Translations under genes and position numbers: made by a program
The notes under the pieces: model-generated
What the model saw: the letters and a program-made list of their open reading frames with translations, nothing else
Database searches by the model: none
What the model was told of the DNA's origin: nothing
Shown here: one piece after another, positions 1 to 13,700 of the stretch
How the letters are laid out: each line of letters begins with the position of its first letter
Numbering within the stretch: position 1 is the stretch's first letter
DNA from: Doris montereyensis
Taxonomy: Eukaryota; Mollusca; Gastropoda; Nudibranchia; Dorididae
NCBI GenBank assembly: GCA_037039925.1
Contig: JAXRKP010000798.1
Location: 40,001 to 104,000, forward strand
Length of the DNA stretch: 64,000 nucleotides
Direction: 5' to 3'

Positions 1-190
1 GTTGAACAATTTTCTTGATTTTTTTCGAGCAAAATCTATTCCCCTGGTCCACGTAGGTGGATCGACACCTAGTCCCATCGGATACGGACGATAAAAAGGA
101 CGTCCCGTGTGCAGATCACAACACTCTGTGCACGTTAAAGATCCCTTAGCTGTTTACAGGGCAGTCCGGGCAAATTTAAAAATCCTAACA
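1..190. repeat. Probable dispersed-repeat tail
   Basis: The segment is compositionally unlike its AT-rich neighbours. It contains the word GTGCACGTTAAAGATCCC at 128-145, which reminds me of the 3' part of animal SINE/LINE repeats. I see no tRNA-like head within the window, so the element would be cut by the window edge. The assignment rests on word resemblance only. Confidence 0.3.
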
Positions 191-1243
191 AAAACTCCGA
201 GATCGCCTTAGTTGTGGATGTTGGTAAATCAATTCACATTTTTTTAAAAAATCAAACGAGCAAAGCGGAGATGGAATCCAAACAAGTTGGCTCAAAAGAA
301 TCAAACAACATAAACAGTAAAAGATGTGAGTGCATGAGGGGAGAAGCAGACAGTGTCGGCGGACACATACACTCAAACCCACACTCAGTACAAAACTGAA
401 AACTACTCATATCTCAAACTGAACAGTGTTATATCTTTTGTTAACAAAATGTGGATGTATTGCCATTGTGTTGTCTTCTTTTGTTGCAGGGCGTGAGCTG
501 AAATCTAAACGTACAATGCTACACTCGCTGTGTTCTCGTTTCTACTAATATTTAGTTGAAATTTGACAATACGTGACAACTATTAATGGGGTTGTCACTT
601 ATTGTCATGTTTCGCATTTGACTTCACTCCGCTGTGGCTCCTTCGTAATATTTAGTTGATTTCGTGATATTTAGTTGATAGCATTGTTACCTGGACACGA
701 AAAAAGAGAATAGAAACACTTCTCTCATCGATGGTATGAACCGTCTTTGGTATGAGAAGGGGCTGTCGACTATATTACTACAAGCCTATTCACCACTCAC
801 CACACTCAACAGTGTTGTTTGACGAACGGCCTACGACGGCCAGCGTTTGTCGAAAGCAACGCCGAGAAGAATTCATTGGTAGACAATAGGCCTACGAAGA
901 CTATAGAATCTAGATCTAGAGATTTGAGTAGAACTATTTTACGCTTTATATGAAACGCTGCTTCTAGATCTAGCGCTCTAGATAGAAAGTTTGCCTTCTC
1001 ATCTTCTGGAGCTGTCTTCATGGTACAACACAACATCATAACACTAATAACAATTGATGTAAATTCTGCCCTCACATAGATCTAGATCTTACTCCATATT
1101 ACATGATGCCTTTTATAGAAGGAAGTTGGCATCTAGATCTAACCCAACGCTGCAAAGTAAGAACAAATATAAACACAATGCTCTTGATTATTCTTTATTA
1201 ATACTTGAAAGTTAAAAGGTGTTTATTCTCTTTTAAATTATAG
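191..1243. other. Intergenic or 5' region upstream of PIGB
   Basis: I see no convincing coding exon here. The 12-mer ATATTTAGTTGA occurs three times (548-559, 648-659, 667-678). Several TCTAGATC words cluster between 900 and 1140. A PIGB first exon or promoter could lie here, but nothing identifies it. Confidence 0.4.
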
Positions 1244-1430
1244 ATACTTTGAAAATGACGAAGGAAAGCAAAACAACATCAACTATTCGTCGGAAAAAGG
1301 GAAAAATGTTGCTGTTGCACTACAAAAGATGAGAAAAGAGAATGCACTCAATCAAGACTTACTCCCTGCTACTGAAGAAGAAGAAAGAGCTGCTGAGAAG
1401 GAAGACAACTGCTATCTTTTTGATGACTTG
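1244..1430 (+). CDS. Possible N-terminal exon of PIGB
   Basis: An open frame runs from a TTATAG acceptor to a strong donor (TTG|GTAAGT) and encodes a charged, acidic stretch (…PATEEEERAAEKEDNCYLF…). It ends in phase 0. The next certain PIGB exon can be entered in phase 0 at 4745, which would give a continuous frame through residues [14 protein letters not shown] orthologues have a variable, polar N-terminus before the first membrane segment, so this is plausible, but homology cannot confirm it. No ATG lies in this frame before 1329, so either translation starts there or an earlier exon is missing. The exon could also belong to a separate gene. Confidence 0.4.
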
Positions 1431-1721
1431 GTAAGTACCAAATGTTTTCTGTACCCTTGGGTTGAAATAAACACTCTCACTGGATTCCTTCAAGTTGTAA
1501 TTTTATCGAAGAAAATTGTATAGGCCCTATTTTAAAGTTTGGCATATTATTGCTTAAATATAATAACCCTTTACATCGAAAATCAAATCAAGCCCTGTGC
1601 AGTTATGAGAAACCAAAGAATAAAAACAAAAAATTGTTAATTAAAAAAAGTTCTCAAGCTAGGATTCAAGCCCAGACTAACTTATTCTGCTTGCTATTCA
1701 GTTCCAAATGAATGATCAGTT

Positions 1722-2450
1722 TAACCCTTGAACTGGCCAAACAGCCGATCTTTGGCTGTTATGACTATCTGTGGCACCGAGGCCGATCATCTGCCATTAT
1801 TGATCGCATCTCCTTGAAGCCTCACTAAAAGTACGAAGAGGAAAAATACAGAGCCAAAACCGAAAGATATATTATGTCATTTATGCATACTGTAATTGCT
1901 TGAACTGCTATCACACCAAACATAGGCTTTTTTATGCTAATCAAAAGTACTGAAACAAGACAGATTTTTCAGCTTAGATTTTTGCTTTTTGTTGACTTTA
2001 CCATGTCAGATCCAGGTGAAGGACCATCAGATGGTGCTATTTCTAGGCCATTGAGCACTAGATGAAATCTGTTTGATATCTTTACTAATGATTAGAGTGA
2101 TAGTGAGGATGATTTTGATGGAATTTTTTATTGTTACTATTATATTGAGTACTATTGATCTAATAGTTGTACTTGATATCATCCATCTGGTACAGTGGTT
2201 TCTGAGTTTAAGCAATTCAAAGCTAAAAAAAACCTAGCTTTATTGTAAAGATAAATCATACTCCATCATTGTCTCTGGGCGTGCTTATACTATATGAATC
2301 GCAACTGAATGTGATCTTACTTTACTGCAGTTAGATCTATATATGAATCAAAGATGATTGAGGCCGATGAAGCTTTTTGATAGATAACATGAAAGCTTTC
2401 AAAACCAAAATGTAAGTTGTCAAATCAATGTAAAAAATAATTAATTAATT
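1722..2450 (+). mobile_element. Possible piggyBac-type remnant
   Basis: A TTAA at about 1721 is followed by CCCTTGAACTGGCC, which looks like a piggyBac terminus. From 2003 a frame reads MSDPGEGPSDG and later DSEDDFDG, with stops, resembling the acidic N-terminus of piggyBac transposases. No matching right terminus was found. The assignment is weak. Confidence 0.25.
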
Positions 2451-2579
2451 AGTCATTACAAACAAATATTTTACCGTTCTAAAGAAAATTTGAGCCTAAC
2501 CAGTTGAGAAATAAAGATGCATGGTAGGATCGCATTTTGGGTTGTTTGTGTTCATATAGATGTATGTGAATGAATCAAT

Positions 2580-4680
2580 CCATTAGTAGTAGTAGTAGTG
2601 TAGGGACTATTTTCTAGGCATCAATGGCCTTTATACGTCCCATCGTTGATTTTTGGGATTTTTTGTCATTCGGTTTTTATGTAATTATCCTTTAATCGAA
2701 AAATATGAATAGTTCCTTAAATCTTGGTGACAGATCCAGTGAATTTTTGAAGGAGTTAGTGTTTTGGGAATTTATCATATCAGGATCAAGATCATTCCAT
2801 AGTTTGGTAATGCGTTGACTGAAAGTTTCTTCTTAGATTAGTGTTAGTTTGTTTGTGGTATATCTTGTTTCCGGCGTTCCTTGTGCTAGAATATGTTAGG
2901 TTTGTAAAGAAGGTGTCCCAATTTAGATCAATTATTCCATTGTAGATCTTGTAAGCCTCAATCAGGTCTCCCCTGATCCTTCTGCCATACAGGGAATGAA
3001 GGTTCAGATATGTGAGTCTCTGGTCGTATGGTAATATACGACATTCTTTCATTAGTTTGGTTGCCCTCGTTGTACTCTTTCTATGGCCACGGATTGTCTT
3101 TTGTAAATAGGATACCATATGACGTTACCGTACTCGAGATGGGGGCGTACAAGGGCTTTGTATAACATTAGGAACACTTCTCTGTTGAGATGGATAAAGG
3201 ATCTTTTAATAATTCCAATCATGCGATTTGCCTTATTTATTGATGCATTTATGTGTCTGTCGAAGGTCATTTTCGGATCAAAGATTACCCGAGATCTTTC
3301 TCCTCATCTGTTGATGAAATGCGCATCTCTTCGGTCTCAATCATCATTGTATATGCCGTCTGGGGTTGTTTTTTCCTAAGTGCATTATACTGCATTTTTT
3401 AACATTAAAAAATAGTTGCCACTTTTCGGTCCAGCTTTGTAATTTGGTGAGGTCCTCTTGAATAACTTGGTGTTCTGTTGCTTTTGTATAAAGTTTGGTA
3501 TCATCTGCGAAGATCTTACATGATGATTTGATTTCCTGAGGTAAGTCGTTTATAAAGATAGTAAATAGAATAGGTCCAAGTATGCTGCCTTGGGGTATAC
3601 CGCTGAGGACTTCAGATTCTGAGGAATTTGAGAGGCCCACTCTCACATGTTGAAGTCGCTTTGACAGGAAATCCCTAACCCAACTCAAAACCTGGCCTGT
3701 AATACCATAGGCTTCCATTTTGCAAAGCAGTCTTTTGTGCGGAACACTATCAAAGGCCTTCTTGAAGTCAAGGTATACGATGTCAACCGGGTGACCATCA
3801 TCTAATAATTTTGTCAGGTCTTCCATAGCTTCCATAAGTTGAGACATACAAGATCTTTTTGTACGAAATCCGTGCTGGCAACTTGCGAATAAACTGTTGT
3901 CAATGAAGTAGGATGAGATGGAGTCTCTGTAAAAGGATTCCATAACCTTGCATACTATACTAGTAAGGCTGACTGGGCGGTAGTTCCCTGGTTCCGATTT
4001 GTCCCCTTTCTTAAATATAGCGGTGACTTCTGCTTTCTTCCAATCTGATGGGACAGTTCCAGTTTCAGTTGACTTGTTGAAAAGGATGCTTAATGGTAAG
4101 GCCAGTTCCCCAGACAATTCCTTCAGTACTCTTGGTGGTATTTTGTCGGGACCTTGGGCTTTAGATATGTTGAGGTTGCTTAGTTTATCCTCGACCGCCT
4201 TTGGAGTTATATGAATTTCGCACAATGAGGCTCCCCCAGAAAGAGAGCTTTCTACTAGGTCGGGCATGACCTCAAGATTTTCTTTGGTAAAGACGCTTGA
4301 GAAAAAGGAATTTAGTGTGTCTGCTTTTTCCTTTTCCGAAGTAGCTAAAGTGTCCCCGGATTTAAGCGTGCTTATGCCACTTTTGCTTTTAGTTCTCTCG
4401 AACATACTTCCAGAACTTTTTAGGGCTTTGCTTGACGTCCTTGGCAATGAGACTCTCTCAGTATTTTTTTGCAGCTTTGATCATGGAGTTACATTTGTTT
4501 CGTGTACTTCTGTACTTGTTAAAGTCTTCGACGAGTTTTGTGTTTGAGAACCTCTTGTAGGTGTTGTACTTTTTCTTCAGCACTTTCATTAGGGTGGTTG
4601 TCATCCATGAGGGTCTTTGTCTTTTGTTATTGTTAATAACTGTTTTAGGTATATGTTTTTCAATGGTTGAAAGAAATTGT
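2580..4680 (-). mobile_element. 5'-truncated CR1-like non-LTR retrotransposon
   Basis: The element lies antisense in the intron before the first certain PIGB exon. Coding remains run from about 4640 (…FSNTKLVEDFNKYRSTRNK…) through a complete reverse-transcriptase core to a C-terminal region near 2795. A (CTA)n run sits near the 3' end at 2584-2600. The upstream endonuclease domain is missing, as expected for 5' truncation during target-primed reverse transcription. Confidence 0.85.
3344..4447 (-). pseudogene. Reverse transcriptase of CR1-like LINE
   Basis: This open frame of 367 codons encodes an RT palm-and-fingers core. Visible motifs are FKKGDKSEPGNYRPVSLTS (RT1-2), QHGFRTKRSCMSQL, VDIVYLDFKKAFDSVPH (motif A with the catalytic Asp), GIPQGSILGPILFTIFINDL (motif B) and FADDTKL (the FADD box). 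The frame continues, after shifts, into 3270-2792 with KALVRPHLEYGNVIWYP and a C-terminal R.RGDLIEAYKI motif, both typical of the CR1/Jockey group. The first Met is internal because the element is truncated upstream (coding remains reach about 4640). At least two frame breaks downstream make autonomous activity unlikely, although homopolymer indels elsewhere in this window mean some breaks may be artefacts. Confidence 0.85.
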
Positions 4681-4744
4681 AACTTTCATGATCATAATTA
4701 AATGTTAACATGTACTTTAAGATTATATATATGTTCTATTTGAG

Positions 4745-7700
4745 GTACTTGGTCCAAACATTCTGAGGAGACTGATGTACAATGACCGTTCCCTTTTCTT
4801 GGCTCTGCTCTCCATTCGATGCGCCAATGCTCTTCTTATACAAACACAATATGTGCCAGATGAATATTGGCAAAGCTTAGAAGTGGCCCACAAAATGGTG
4901 TACAGGTAAGAGTCACTTTATTTCTTCTGCTTCTTCATTAAACTTCACCTATCCCTACCATGTGCACACAAGATGTGCTTTCGTTATATTTAATATTTTT
5001 TGTTTCCTAGAATTATGAGTCAAATGTGATTGTATTAGTCTGTTGCAATCTGCCTTTTCCAAGAGTCAAGAACAGCTTGTTTTCAAAGTGAGTCATATTT
5101 CTCAGAGAGAATGCTTACTTTGAAAAGTAATTTATTCTTGTAGACTTCCCTATGCTTGTAAAGCTTTAGTGTCTTCATCAATTGATGTATGGTATTGAAT
5201 GTTTTCACATTATTTTTTTCAGAGTACATTTTTAGGATTTGTTATATGCAATAAGTGTGCTTTGAAGATGTCATCAACATTAGGATTTATATTAACTTTC
5301 AATTTTTGTCTTCCATTGTAACAGCTATGGTTATGAGACATGGGAATGGCGTGAAGGACTCCGTGGCTATTCTTACCCACTGATATTCGCAATCTTGTTC
5401 AAGTTTTTGGACATATTAGGTATTGATTCAAGGATTGCTATGGTAAGATGATAATATGTATAATTCTTGTTTGTTTAGTGGAAATCAGGGTGTGAATCTT
5501 TCAGATTTTCTCTGATTTCAGATTATTTGATGTTTTACTACACTATGAACATTGTTTTTTCTTAATTTAGTTTGTATTCTTTTTCTTAAATATTTCTTTA
5601 TTCGTTTTACTAACAGACAAGGCAGTTAAACACAACAGGAAATAAAAATCTTGATATATTACTTCTCTAGGCCTATCACCCTGTGGCGTCGCTGCAGAAC
5701 TTGGGATCCTGAGGTCCCGGGTTTGAATCCTAGCAAAGATAGGTTCCACGTTGAGCTCCTTGGGAAAGACACGTAACACATTCTCCCCACTTAACCCAGG
5801 TGCAAATGGGTACGAGCTCTAACTTAGGAGTAAAAACCTGCTTCAGGATAGGGTGCCTTCCAGGAGGTGATTATTATCATCTATTCTGCTTCTCCCTACA
5901 GAAACTGGGCTAAGCTCCGGCCCTATGTGTTGTAATGGCCTTGGAGTAGGTAGTCCAAACCAAAATCTCAAATTTAAGCAATGGAAATACATTTGTTACC
6001 ACTGGAACGAACTTAGGTTCTTGAGAAATTAGATACCAAAATCATCTTTATAGGACAATTTAAACTATGAATTTTTAAATTTGTATATTTTTTTAAGCGG
6101 ACCAAAACACCAAATTTAAGCTCTTATATCTTACAAAAAGCAATCACTTGCAAAACTCATACTTCTTTAATTTGAGGTTACAAATACATAGAAAAAGCCC
6201 ATTTTTTTCACGCCTCTCCGAAAATTACAAGACGGCTTGTTATCGATGTAAACAATGTAAAAACAGCATACTACACCCTGAATCGATGACACACATAACC
6301 CGAGCTGAACGGCTCAGTCGGTGCTGCTCACTAGATCTAGTAAGAAGGCTGTGCCGGTTTCTGTTGAGAAAGCATTAACCAAAGCACACTTTACACTTTC
6401 TAATGGACAATTGAAGGGGCTTTTTAGTTGTGTTCTTATTTTTTCAATTTTTTTTACACAAGTCGCTCTTATGGTGTAAGCTTACCGAAAAGTAGCGAAA
6501 TCCGCAACTGGTGCTGTGGTGAATGGAAAAACGGGGGCAGTTTGGACTACCTACTAGAAGGAACTTTACTTCTACTTACTAGGTGTATTACCCAACCTCA
6601 TGTGCACAAGCGCATAGCTTTATTTTCACAGCCATCTTCGAAGTGATTTTTTTTGCTTTTGAGTTTGTGTTTTTCATTTTAATATATATAGAGTAACGAT
6701 AATCATCCTATATTTTTTGGTCTTTGGTTACCATAGAAATGGCCGTCATCTTGGATTTTAAAGCTCGATCTTCTCACTTAGTTGTGAATCAAATCATTCA
6801 AAACCTGAGCAGATTGTTTTTTCCATTCATTATCTAAAATGGGAACTGAGATATTTTGGAGTTGTTTTTTTAATGAATTTTAAAAAGTAACGTAAAATGT
6901 GTTATATGCAAAAATGATATTTTTATTACAAAAAACTTTTCTCTTTAAGTTAACAAGATATTTTTAAGATTTGTAGTCACTTCTTTTTTTTTATTGTCAA
7001 GAGGAATCTGTATATCAAATATCATACAATTCGGTTGTTTAACGGAGGAGATCGAACATTAATGTGAAAAAACTACATTTCGAGAAAAACGCAAATGAAG
7101 AAATCAATACATAATAACAGTAAATAAGACGCTTCAGAAGGGTTACCCTTAGCAGCCTTCTTTCTCTTTCAACGGTCTCTGGCACTGGTACTGATGTAAA
7201 GAGGATTGATAATCTAGGTTTAGATCTGGACTTTTGAAAAGATGGGCATTAGAACAACCAGCTTTTTGTTCTCTTTGTCTATTCCTACACAAGTGTACGC
7301 ATATTTACAAACACACACAGAGGCAATAGGCTGTCTTCCGCAATCCCATGGTCAATTTTCCCGTGCTCATGTGATTTCTAAGCAAGCATGTAAAACGGAG
7401 GTTATGAAAGTTTTTCTCTCCCTTGACATACTAAATTTTCCATTCTCTCCTACTATTCTGTGGGACCTTGATCTTGGTAATGCCATACTAATCTAGTGCT
7501 ATCAGACCGGCAGTTACTGTCTCATGATAAGGGTTTTTCCGTGCCATCTTCTCTCTCAAATTTAGGATTATTGACGCCAAAGTATTGACTAATTTTCCTA
7601 CCCTTGCCTACAAAATATTCTGTAACAAATAGTTCACGTTCTATGGACTTTTCTCTACCATAAACTTGTAGACAGATGATAGTTCTACCGAATAAGTAAA

Positions 7701-10700
7701 AGACAGGAAATTGTCATATTGGTCCCAAACTCGCCAATCCGGTATTTTCGATTTCTGGAGAAAACGCAATATGTGCAGATTTATCCTTTTCTCTAAAGGA
7801 AGTAGATACTTGATCAGATTCAATGTCAGCATTGAAATCTGACAGATCCAGACAACAAACACAATTTTATCAAATTATTTTTCAAATCCGTTTTCAAATT
7901 TGACAAAAGTAAATAAATAGATTTAGTTCTACTAGATTTATTAGGTAAAATGCGTTGAACTGAACAAAACAAATCATTTGCAGTAGTCCAGGTGTCTATC
8001 TGCGATCAGATTTGGCCATGTTCCAATGGTTCTCCTACAGCCCAGACCTAAACCTTTTGGATGTCTTTTGTGGGGTTACCTGAAAGACAGAGTATGTGAG
8101 AAACTCTCAAACGATCGAAAATTTAAAACAACAAATTGGACTCTAATGTCGCCAGATCAGGAAGTCAATGTGTGTGTGAGTTCAGCAAAGTTTTCTGAAG
8201 CGTCTGGGGAGTGTGTACAGCTAGGCGGGATACATATGGACCATGTCTTTTAAGTTGATCAAATAATTTGATGTTAATGAGATGTAAAATGCAATTACAT
8301 GTTTTTGTAGTTTGTCTATCTTATCTAGAATTGGAGTGTAAATGCGATTGTTTGCATGTTGATTTTATTCTATATTGTTGAGCTAATGCACGCCCTATAT
8401 TTTCTCTAAAGCCGATTTGTATGGGTTTTTTTTTTTTTATTCCGCCGTTCTTGATAGCCTTATTCAACTTGTTCAAAACTTACACAAATGTTATCCGCAT
8501 GGTGGAATTTTATATAATTTTATTTTACCTCACTGGCTCTAAAATTTCATTGAGTTATTCAATCTTTTAAGAATGCCCATTTTTCCTTGTCACCCTGTAC
8601 TTAAAATTATCTTAAATGTGAATGCCTTGAAAAGGTGTGGTAACTTTTTTTATTAAGGTGTTCAGGCTTTGAAACTAACTTTAAGCTGAAATTGTTGTAA
8701 AAAGTATAGGGAAATTGATGTTGTGTTATCTATTATTATTTCTCTGTTTATTTCAGATAAAACTGCCACGTATTCTGCAAGGTCTCATGGCAGCATATGG
8801 AGACTTATGTCTCTACAAATTATCTCAACGCCTGGCAGGACGGGCAACTGCCCAATGGACTTTGTTTTGTCAGGTAAGATAATTTGAGTTGTACTGTACT
8901 CATCTTGAAGTATTTGTTTCAAACACATACCCTGTTTATGGAGATTTATTTTCACGAAAGGCTCTGCGTTAGAACTTGCCACCTGCATTTTCACTACTCT
9001 TTAATGTGTGAACATGTGTGTGTGTGTGCATTATTTCGTCTTTCTGAAAAAGTTTTAATTCACAGCACACAAATATGATCATTCATACAAATGAGATAAG
9101 GTATATATTTAAATAAAAAAAATCCTTAGTAAAACTAAAAACGAAACCAAATAATTAACATAACTCGTACTAACATGTTATATTGTCTATCAGATAATCT
9201 CATGGTTTACCATCTACTGCTGTACACGGACTTTAAGCAATTCCATGGAAACTGTCTTAATTACAGCAGCATTAAGATTCTTCCCTGGCCTGGCCTGAAT
9301 CGGTAAGAATTCGGCAACACTGAAATGATATGTGACTTGCATGGCTTGTATTATGAACCAATTTTAGACAGTATTAATTGTCTTTTTCTCTTTTCCAAAT
9401 GCTACATTTACAGACGCATTTGCAAATTAAAATACAAAGGCATTGTTTTGCATAACATTAATAAGAAGATATTACAATTTTCAAGGGTTGTTTTACAATA
9501 CTGTTTGCTTCACAGGGCTGTGTTCCCTATGCCTGCTGTTTTTGCTCCTGAAAGAATGTTTTAAAAATAGAATTATAACCAAGAAGAACAATACAAAACG
9601 GTGCAAAACAGAAGAAATGAAACTTTCCAAGATTCTTAAATTTCAAAGAATTCAGTTCAGTGTGGCCTCTTAAGTAATATGGAGAAAGTCAAGTCAAAAG
9701 GGATGGCAAAGCAAGGATAGAAACCATGGAAAGTAAAGAAAAAGAGGTAGATTAAACCTGGAACTCTACAAAGAACACAACCTTCCGAAGAATTCCCTGT
9801 GAGACCTTGCGATGGCCTCCTACTGTGTAAGGTGCTGAAAGGATAAATACATCTTTGTGTGTAGTCACAGTTCATAGGTGGATGCCGGGTAAAAGTAATA
9901 CATAGCACATGTTAGACATTAATGTTTTACTTAGTCCTTGCTGGTTGTACTCGACTAGTCCACATCTAGTTAAAGGTTGTTTTTGTATGTTTTGAGTGTT
10001 TCCTTGTGGTAGTTTTCATAATGCGCATATAAAGAAACATGTTTTGAAATCACTGACTTTACCTCATTTCACTTCAGAGAAAAAATGATGTGCAAAGTTT
10101 CTAGTGCTAGCAGCCCTATCTGTCATCATGCGCCCTACAGCTGTTGTTGTGTGGGTGCTGCTGTGTTCATGGCATCTACAGAAGTTGTATGGCACAGCAG
10201 CTTTTTCATCCATTGTCAAGATGTATATTCTTATAGGGTGAGGAATCTTATCACTCAGGATAATATGCTTTTATTGAATGTATTACATGGTATGATAGGA
10301 AAATACAGTTCATATTAGGCTACTGAATATGTGTTTGACAATCACTTTTAACCTCTGAATTTTTTCTCATCTTTTGTTTGCAGAAATCATATCTCTTATC
10401 ATTTCACATTTAGTCCCCCATCATGTAATCGGTATATCTCAAACCATGTCCAATTTTAATGTATAAATGTTTTATAACAATAAGGTGTTGGTCATGATGA
10501 ATTTTCACTACAGTTGGTCCCCTGTTTAAATGGGCTTTTCATAGTTTTGCATATATAAAGGAGCTGTTGGAACTTACAAGGTATTACCTGAGAACAGTCT
10601 TCAGCTGATCTTTTTTCTCTCCTTTTAATCTGTTTCTTTAGGTAGTAGTAGAAAATCATTATTTAACGTTAGATCCTCCTATCATAATGTTTAATTTGCT

Positions 10701-13700
10701 CTATCTGATTTTATATCATCCCCGCAGATCTGCTGTACTTGGATGCTCTTTGGTCATTGATCGAATTTGGTATGACAAATGGACATTTGTTCAGCTCAAC
10801 TTTTTAGTGTTCAATATTTTCCAAGGAGGAGCCAGCATTTACGGCACTCACCCATGGCACTGGTATTTGACCCAGGGATATCCAGCCGCCACGGGCACCC
10901 TGATCGTTCCTTTCGCACTTGGGGCTTGGAAGGCACAGAACAAGGTCTTACTGTGGATTATTTTGTGGATTTTGGCCACACATAGGTAGGATTCCTTGTG
11001 AATTATTGTTTTACTCCTTGTTAATAAATTGTATCTGCCCTACGGATGTAAATGTAAATACACTTTAACCCTGTGGTTGCTAACATAGATTTGTGTCGAA
11101 AACGTCCGGTGCAGATCTGGTTGCGATGTTGGGAAAGGGCGGGAGTGATGCCGATGAAACTCTGGCTTTAGGATGGGATTGGAAATAGCTAGAAGAACAA
11201 GAAATTAGTAATCCATGTGAGTGGCTGTAAGATTTTGCAGAAAAACTTGAGTAAAGAATGTGTATTAGATCCCAATGATAGGCCTGAACCAGTGACATTT
11301 TTCAAATTGCATTTTCCTGATGATATGATAATCTCCCCTCCCATTCCAAGTGTCATTGTTATGTGTTTCAGTGTATAGTAATAAACTCCGTGTATTCATG
11401 GAAAATATCATGAAAATTGATATCCTAACAATTTGTCTTTCAACTATCTATAACATTATCATAAAAACCTTTTAAAATGTCAATGAGGGACCAAAGTGAA
11501 GCCAATTAAAAAAACTAATTGAAATTTCATATTTATGAAAAACTCCAATATGGCCTGATTTGCATAATTGACGGTACGTAATCAAAGATCATCCTTTACC
11601 CCTGGCATCATCCAAATATCAGTCATCGAGCTTGCATGCTCATGGAATTTTTAAATTTTGTTTGCAACTTTACCTGTTTTTCTTCCCAAACCCTTAGCAA
11701 TTAGGATACCATAGAGCCTTATAGAGTTCAGCAGTCAAAGCGTTACACAAAAAAGGAAAAACAAATCTAAAACAAATGCTCTGTCTGCCCATGAAATATT
11801 ATCTGATTTTTATAAATTTTCTGTACTAGTGTATTTTATCTCTATTTTACAGACTAAGTTGAATGTTTTAAAAATCTTTTTGGATCTACCATGCCAGATT
11901 GAAGTCATCTTCTTGAAATATATTTTTGTTGTTGTTGATACAATGTTGATAACCGTTGTTTTAAGGATGTCCGTGAGAATGTTAAATGAAAAATCATCTT
12001 TCAAGAAAGCAGGAATTTATTTAAAAGATAACAAAACTTAAAATGCACCACGCGATCAGAGGATCTAACGAAATGTCAAGAAAATTTACAAGGGTTAAAG
12101 CTATCATCTTTGTATTTACTTATCTTTCATTTTTGTCTTTCTTCCCTTCCTCTTCAGCTTTTTGCCTCACAAGGAGTTTCGATTTATTTTCCCCACTGTC
12201 CCATTGGCTATGCACTTTTGTGGAGTGTACTTTCAACAGTTGTGCAACCCACCACCTGAAGAGAGAAAGAAAGCAGAAAAAAACAGCAAAAATGCCTCAG
12301 TATCCAACACAGAAGCGAAAAACACACTAGACGGAGGTGATGCAGATGAGGATACCGTTGATTCATCCATTCCTAGCTCTTGTGAGACCAAAACAGATTC
12401 CAACAAGGAACTAGAGTCAGAAAGCTCTGGAAAGGGTGATGGTAATATCGCAGCCGAAAAAAAAGTGCAAGGGAACCTTTGACAAGTAAACTGAAGGAAA
12501 TTTCTGAAGGAGTAAAAGAAACAAAAGAAGACCTAGGACCAGAGGTAAGACTCACTGGTGTTACTATTTGAATAGAAATTTCTTCATTTGATAGAAGAGA
12601 ATTGGGACGAGATAGTAACTTTCCTGTTTGAAAAAATTGAGACATTTTAGTTCCATCCTCACATTTTGGTATCAAAACTTCCAACATATTGTTATGTTTT
12701 TAGGTACCCTTATCACGAATGTATGTCCTAAAGTAGAATCTATTTTTCTTGGGGGGGGGGGGTGCTTTGATAGAAGTCAGATGGAACATGATTGTTTTCC
12801 CGATTTATACATTATTTAACACAACTGGTGGCTGCTTAATAGGAAAAGAATTCAAAGACTTTCAATTAATGAAAGGGATGCAGTTGCATAAGAAAATGCA
12901 CAACACATAAGAAAACATTCTTAGCATAATGACTGCTGGCTTGATATGAGCATGCTGACAATGTAACAAAAGGGGTGATGACAGTAGTGGCAATCCAATT
13001 GATACCTCTAGCTGGCTATCAACCAGATATGGTCAAATCATGAAGCAATGGTTGAGTAATCAAAGGTATAAGCCTCCAATACAATACATTCGTAATACAG
13101 CATTTATGGTGCTGAATGATCAGCGTAAACAGTCAATAGTTGATATACAAATGTCAATCATATAAGTACCTGTTACCAGTACCACATGTTATCTGAACAA
13201 GGGTAAATCTCTTTCCAGGCCTAGAGGTCCATAGACATAGAGATTTTTGCATCATTAAGCAGAGCAGTTTCACAACAAAATGTTGGCTTGTTGAAAACCT
13301 GACACCCCCACCCACCCACCCACCCAGAGAAATGAATAATGAAACATACTCAGATTTGGGATTTTGTTTTCCATATATGATAGAAAAATACAAATGTCAT
13401 TTATTTACAGGCCAAGAGAGAGCGGAAGCATAAAGAAAACTTGAAGAAAGCAAAGATACTGATGATCATCCTCAGCCTGACCAACCTCCTTCCTGCACTC
13501 TATTTCTGCCTCATCCACCAACGTGCCACAGTTATGGTGACAAAATTTCTCAGTGACCAAGCAGACAAAAATCCAAATACTCAAGTTTTGTTTCTTATGC
13601 CTTGTCATTCTACACCATTCTACAGGTAAAGAGCAAATACAAACAGTGTTCATGTTTCTTTCATGTTTACATGTTTTTATATAAGGAGCTGAAAATATCT

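Noticed and set aside
1254..1330. ATG at 1254 as PIGB start
   Set aside because: That frame closes at a TGA after about 25 codons. The other frame of the same segment is the one that reaches the donor.
9325..9673. Overlapping open frames in the PIGB intron
   Set aside because: They have no family motif, are AT-driven in composition, and sit between two certain PIGB exons.
11064..11300. TTAACCCTGTGGTTGC as a second piggyBac terminus
   Set aside because: No inverted partner or coding remnant was found. TTAACCC is too short to stand alone.
13303..13325. CCCA repeat as a possible CRISPR or satellite
   Set aside because: It is a short microsatellite with no spacers.
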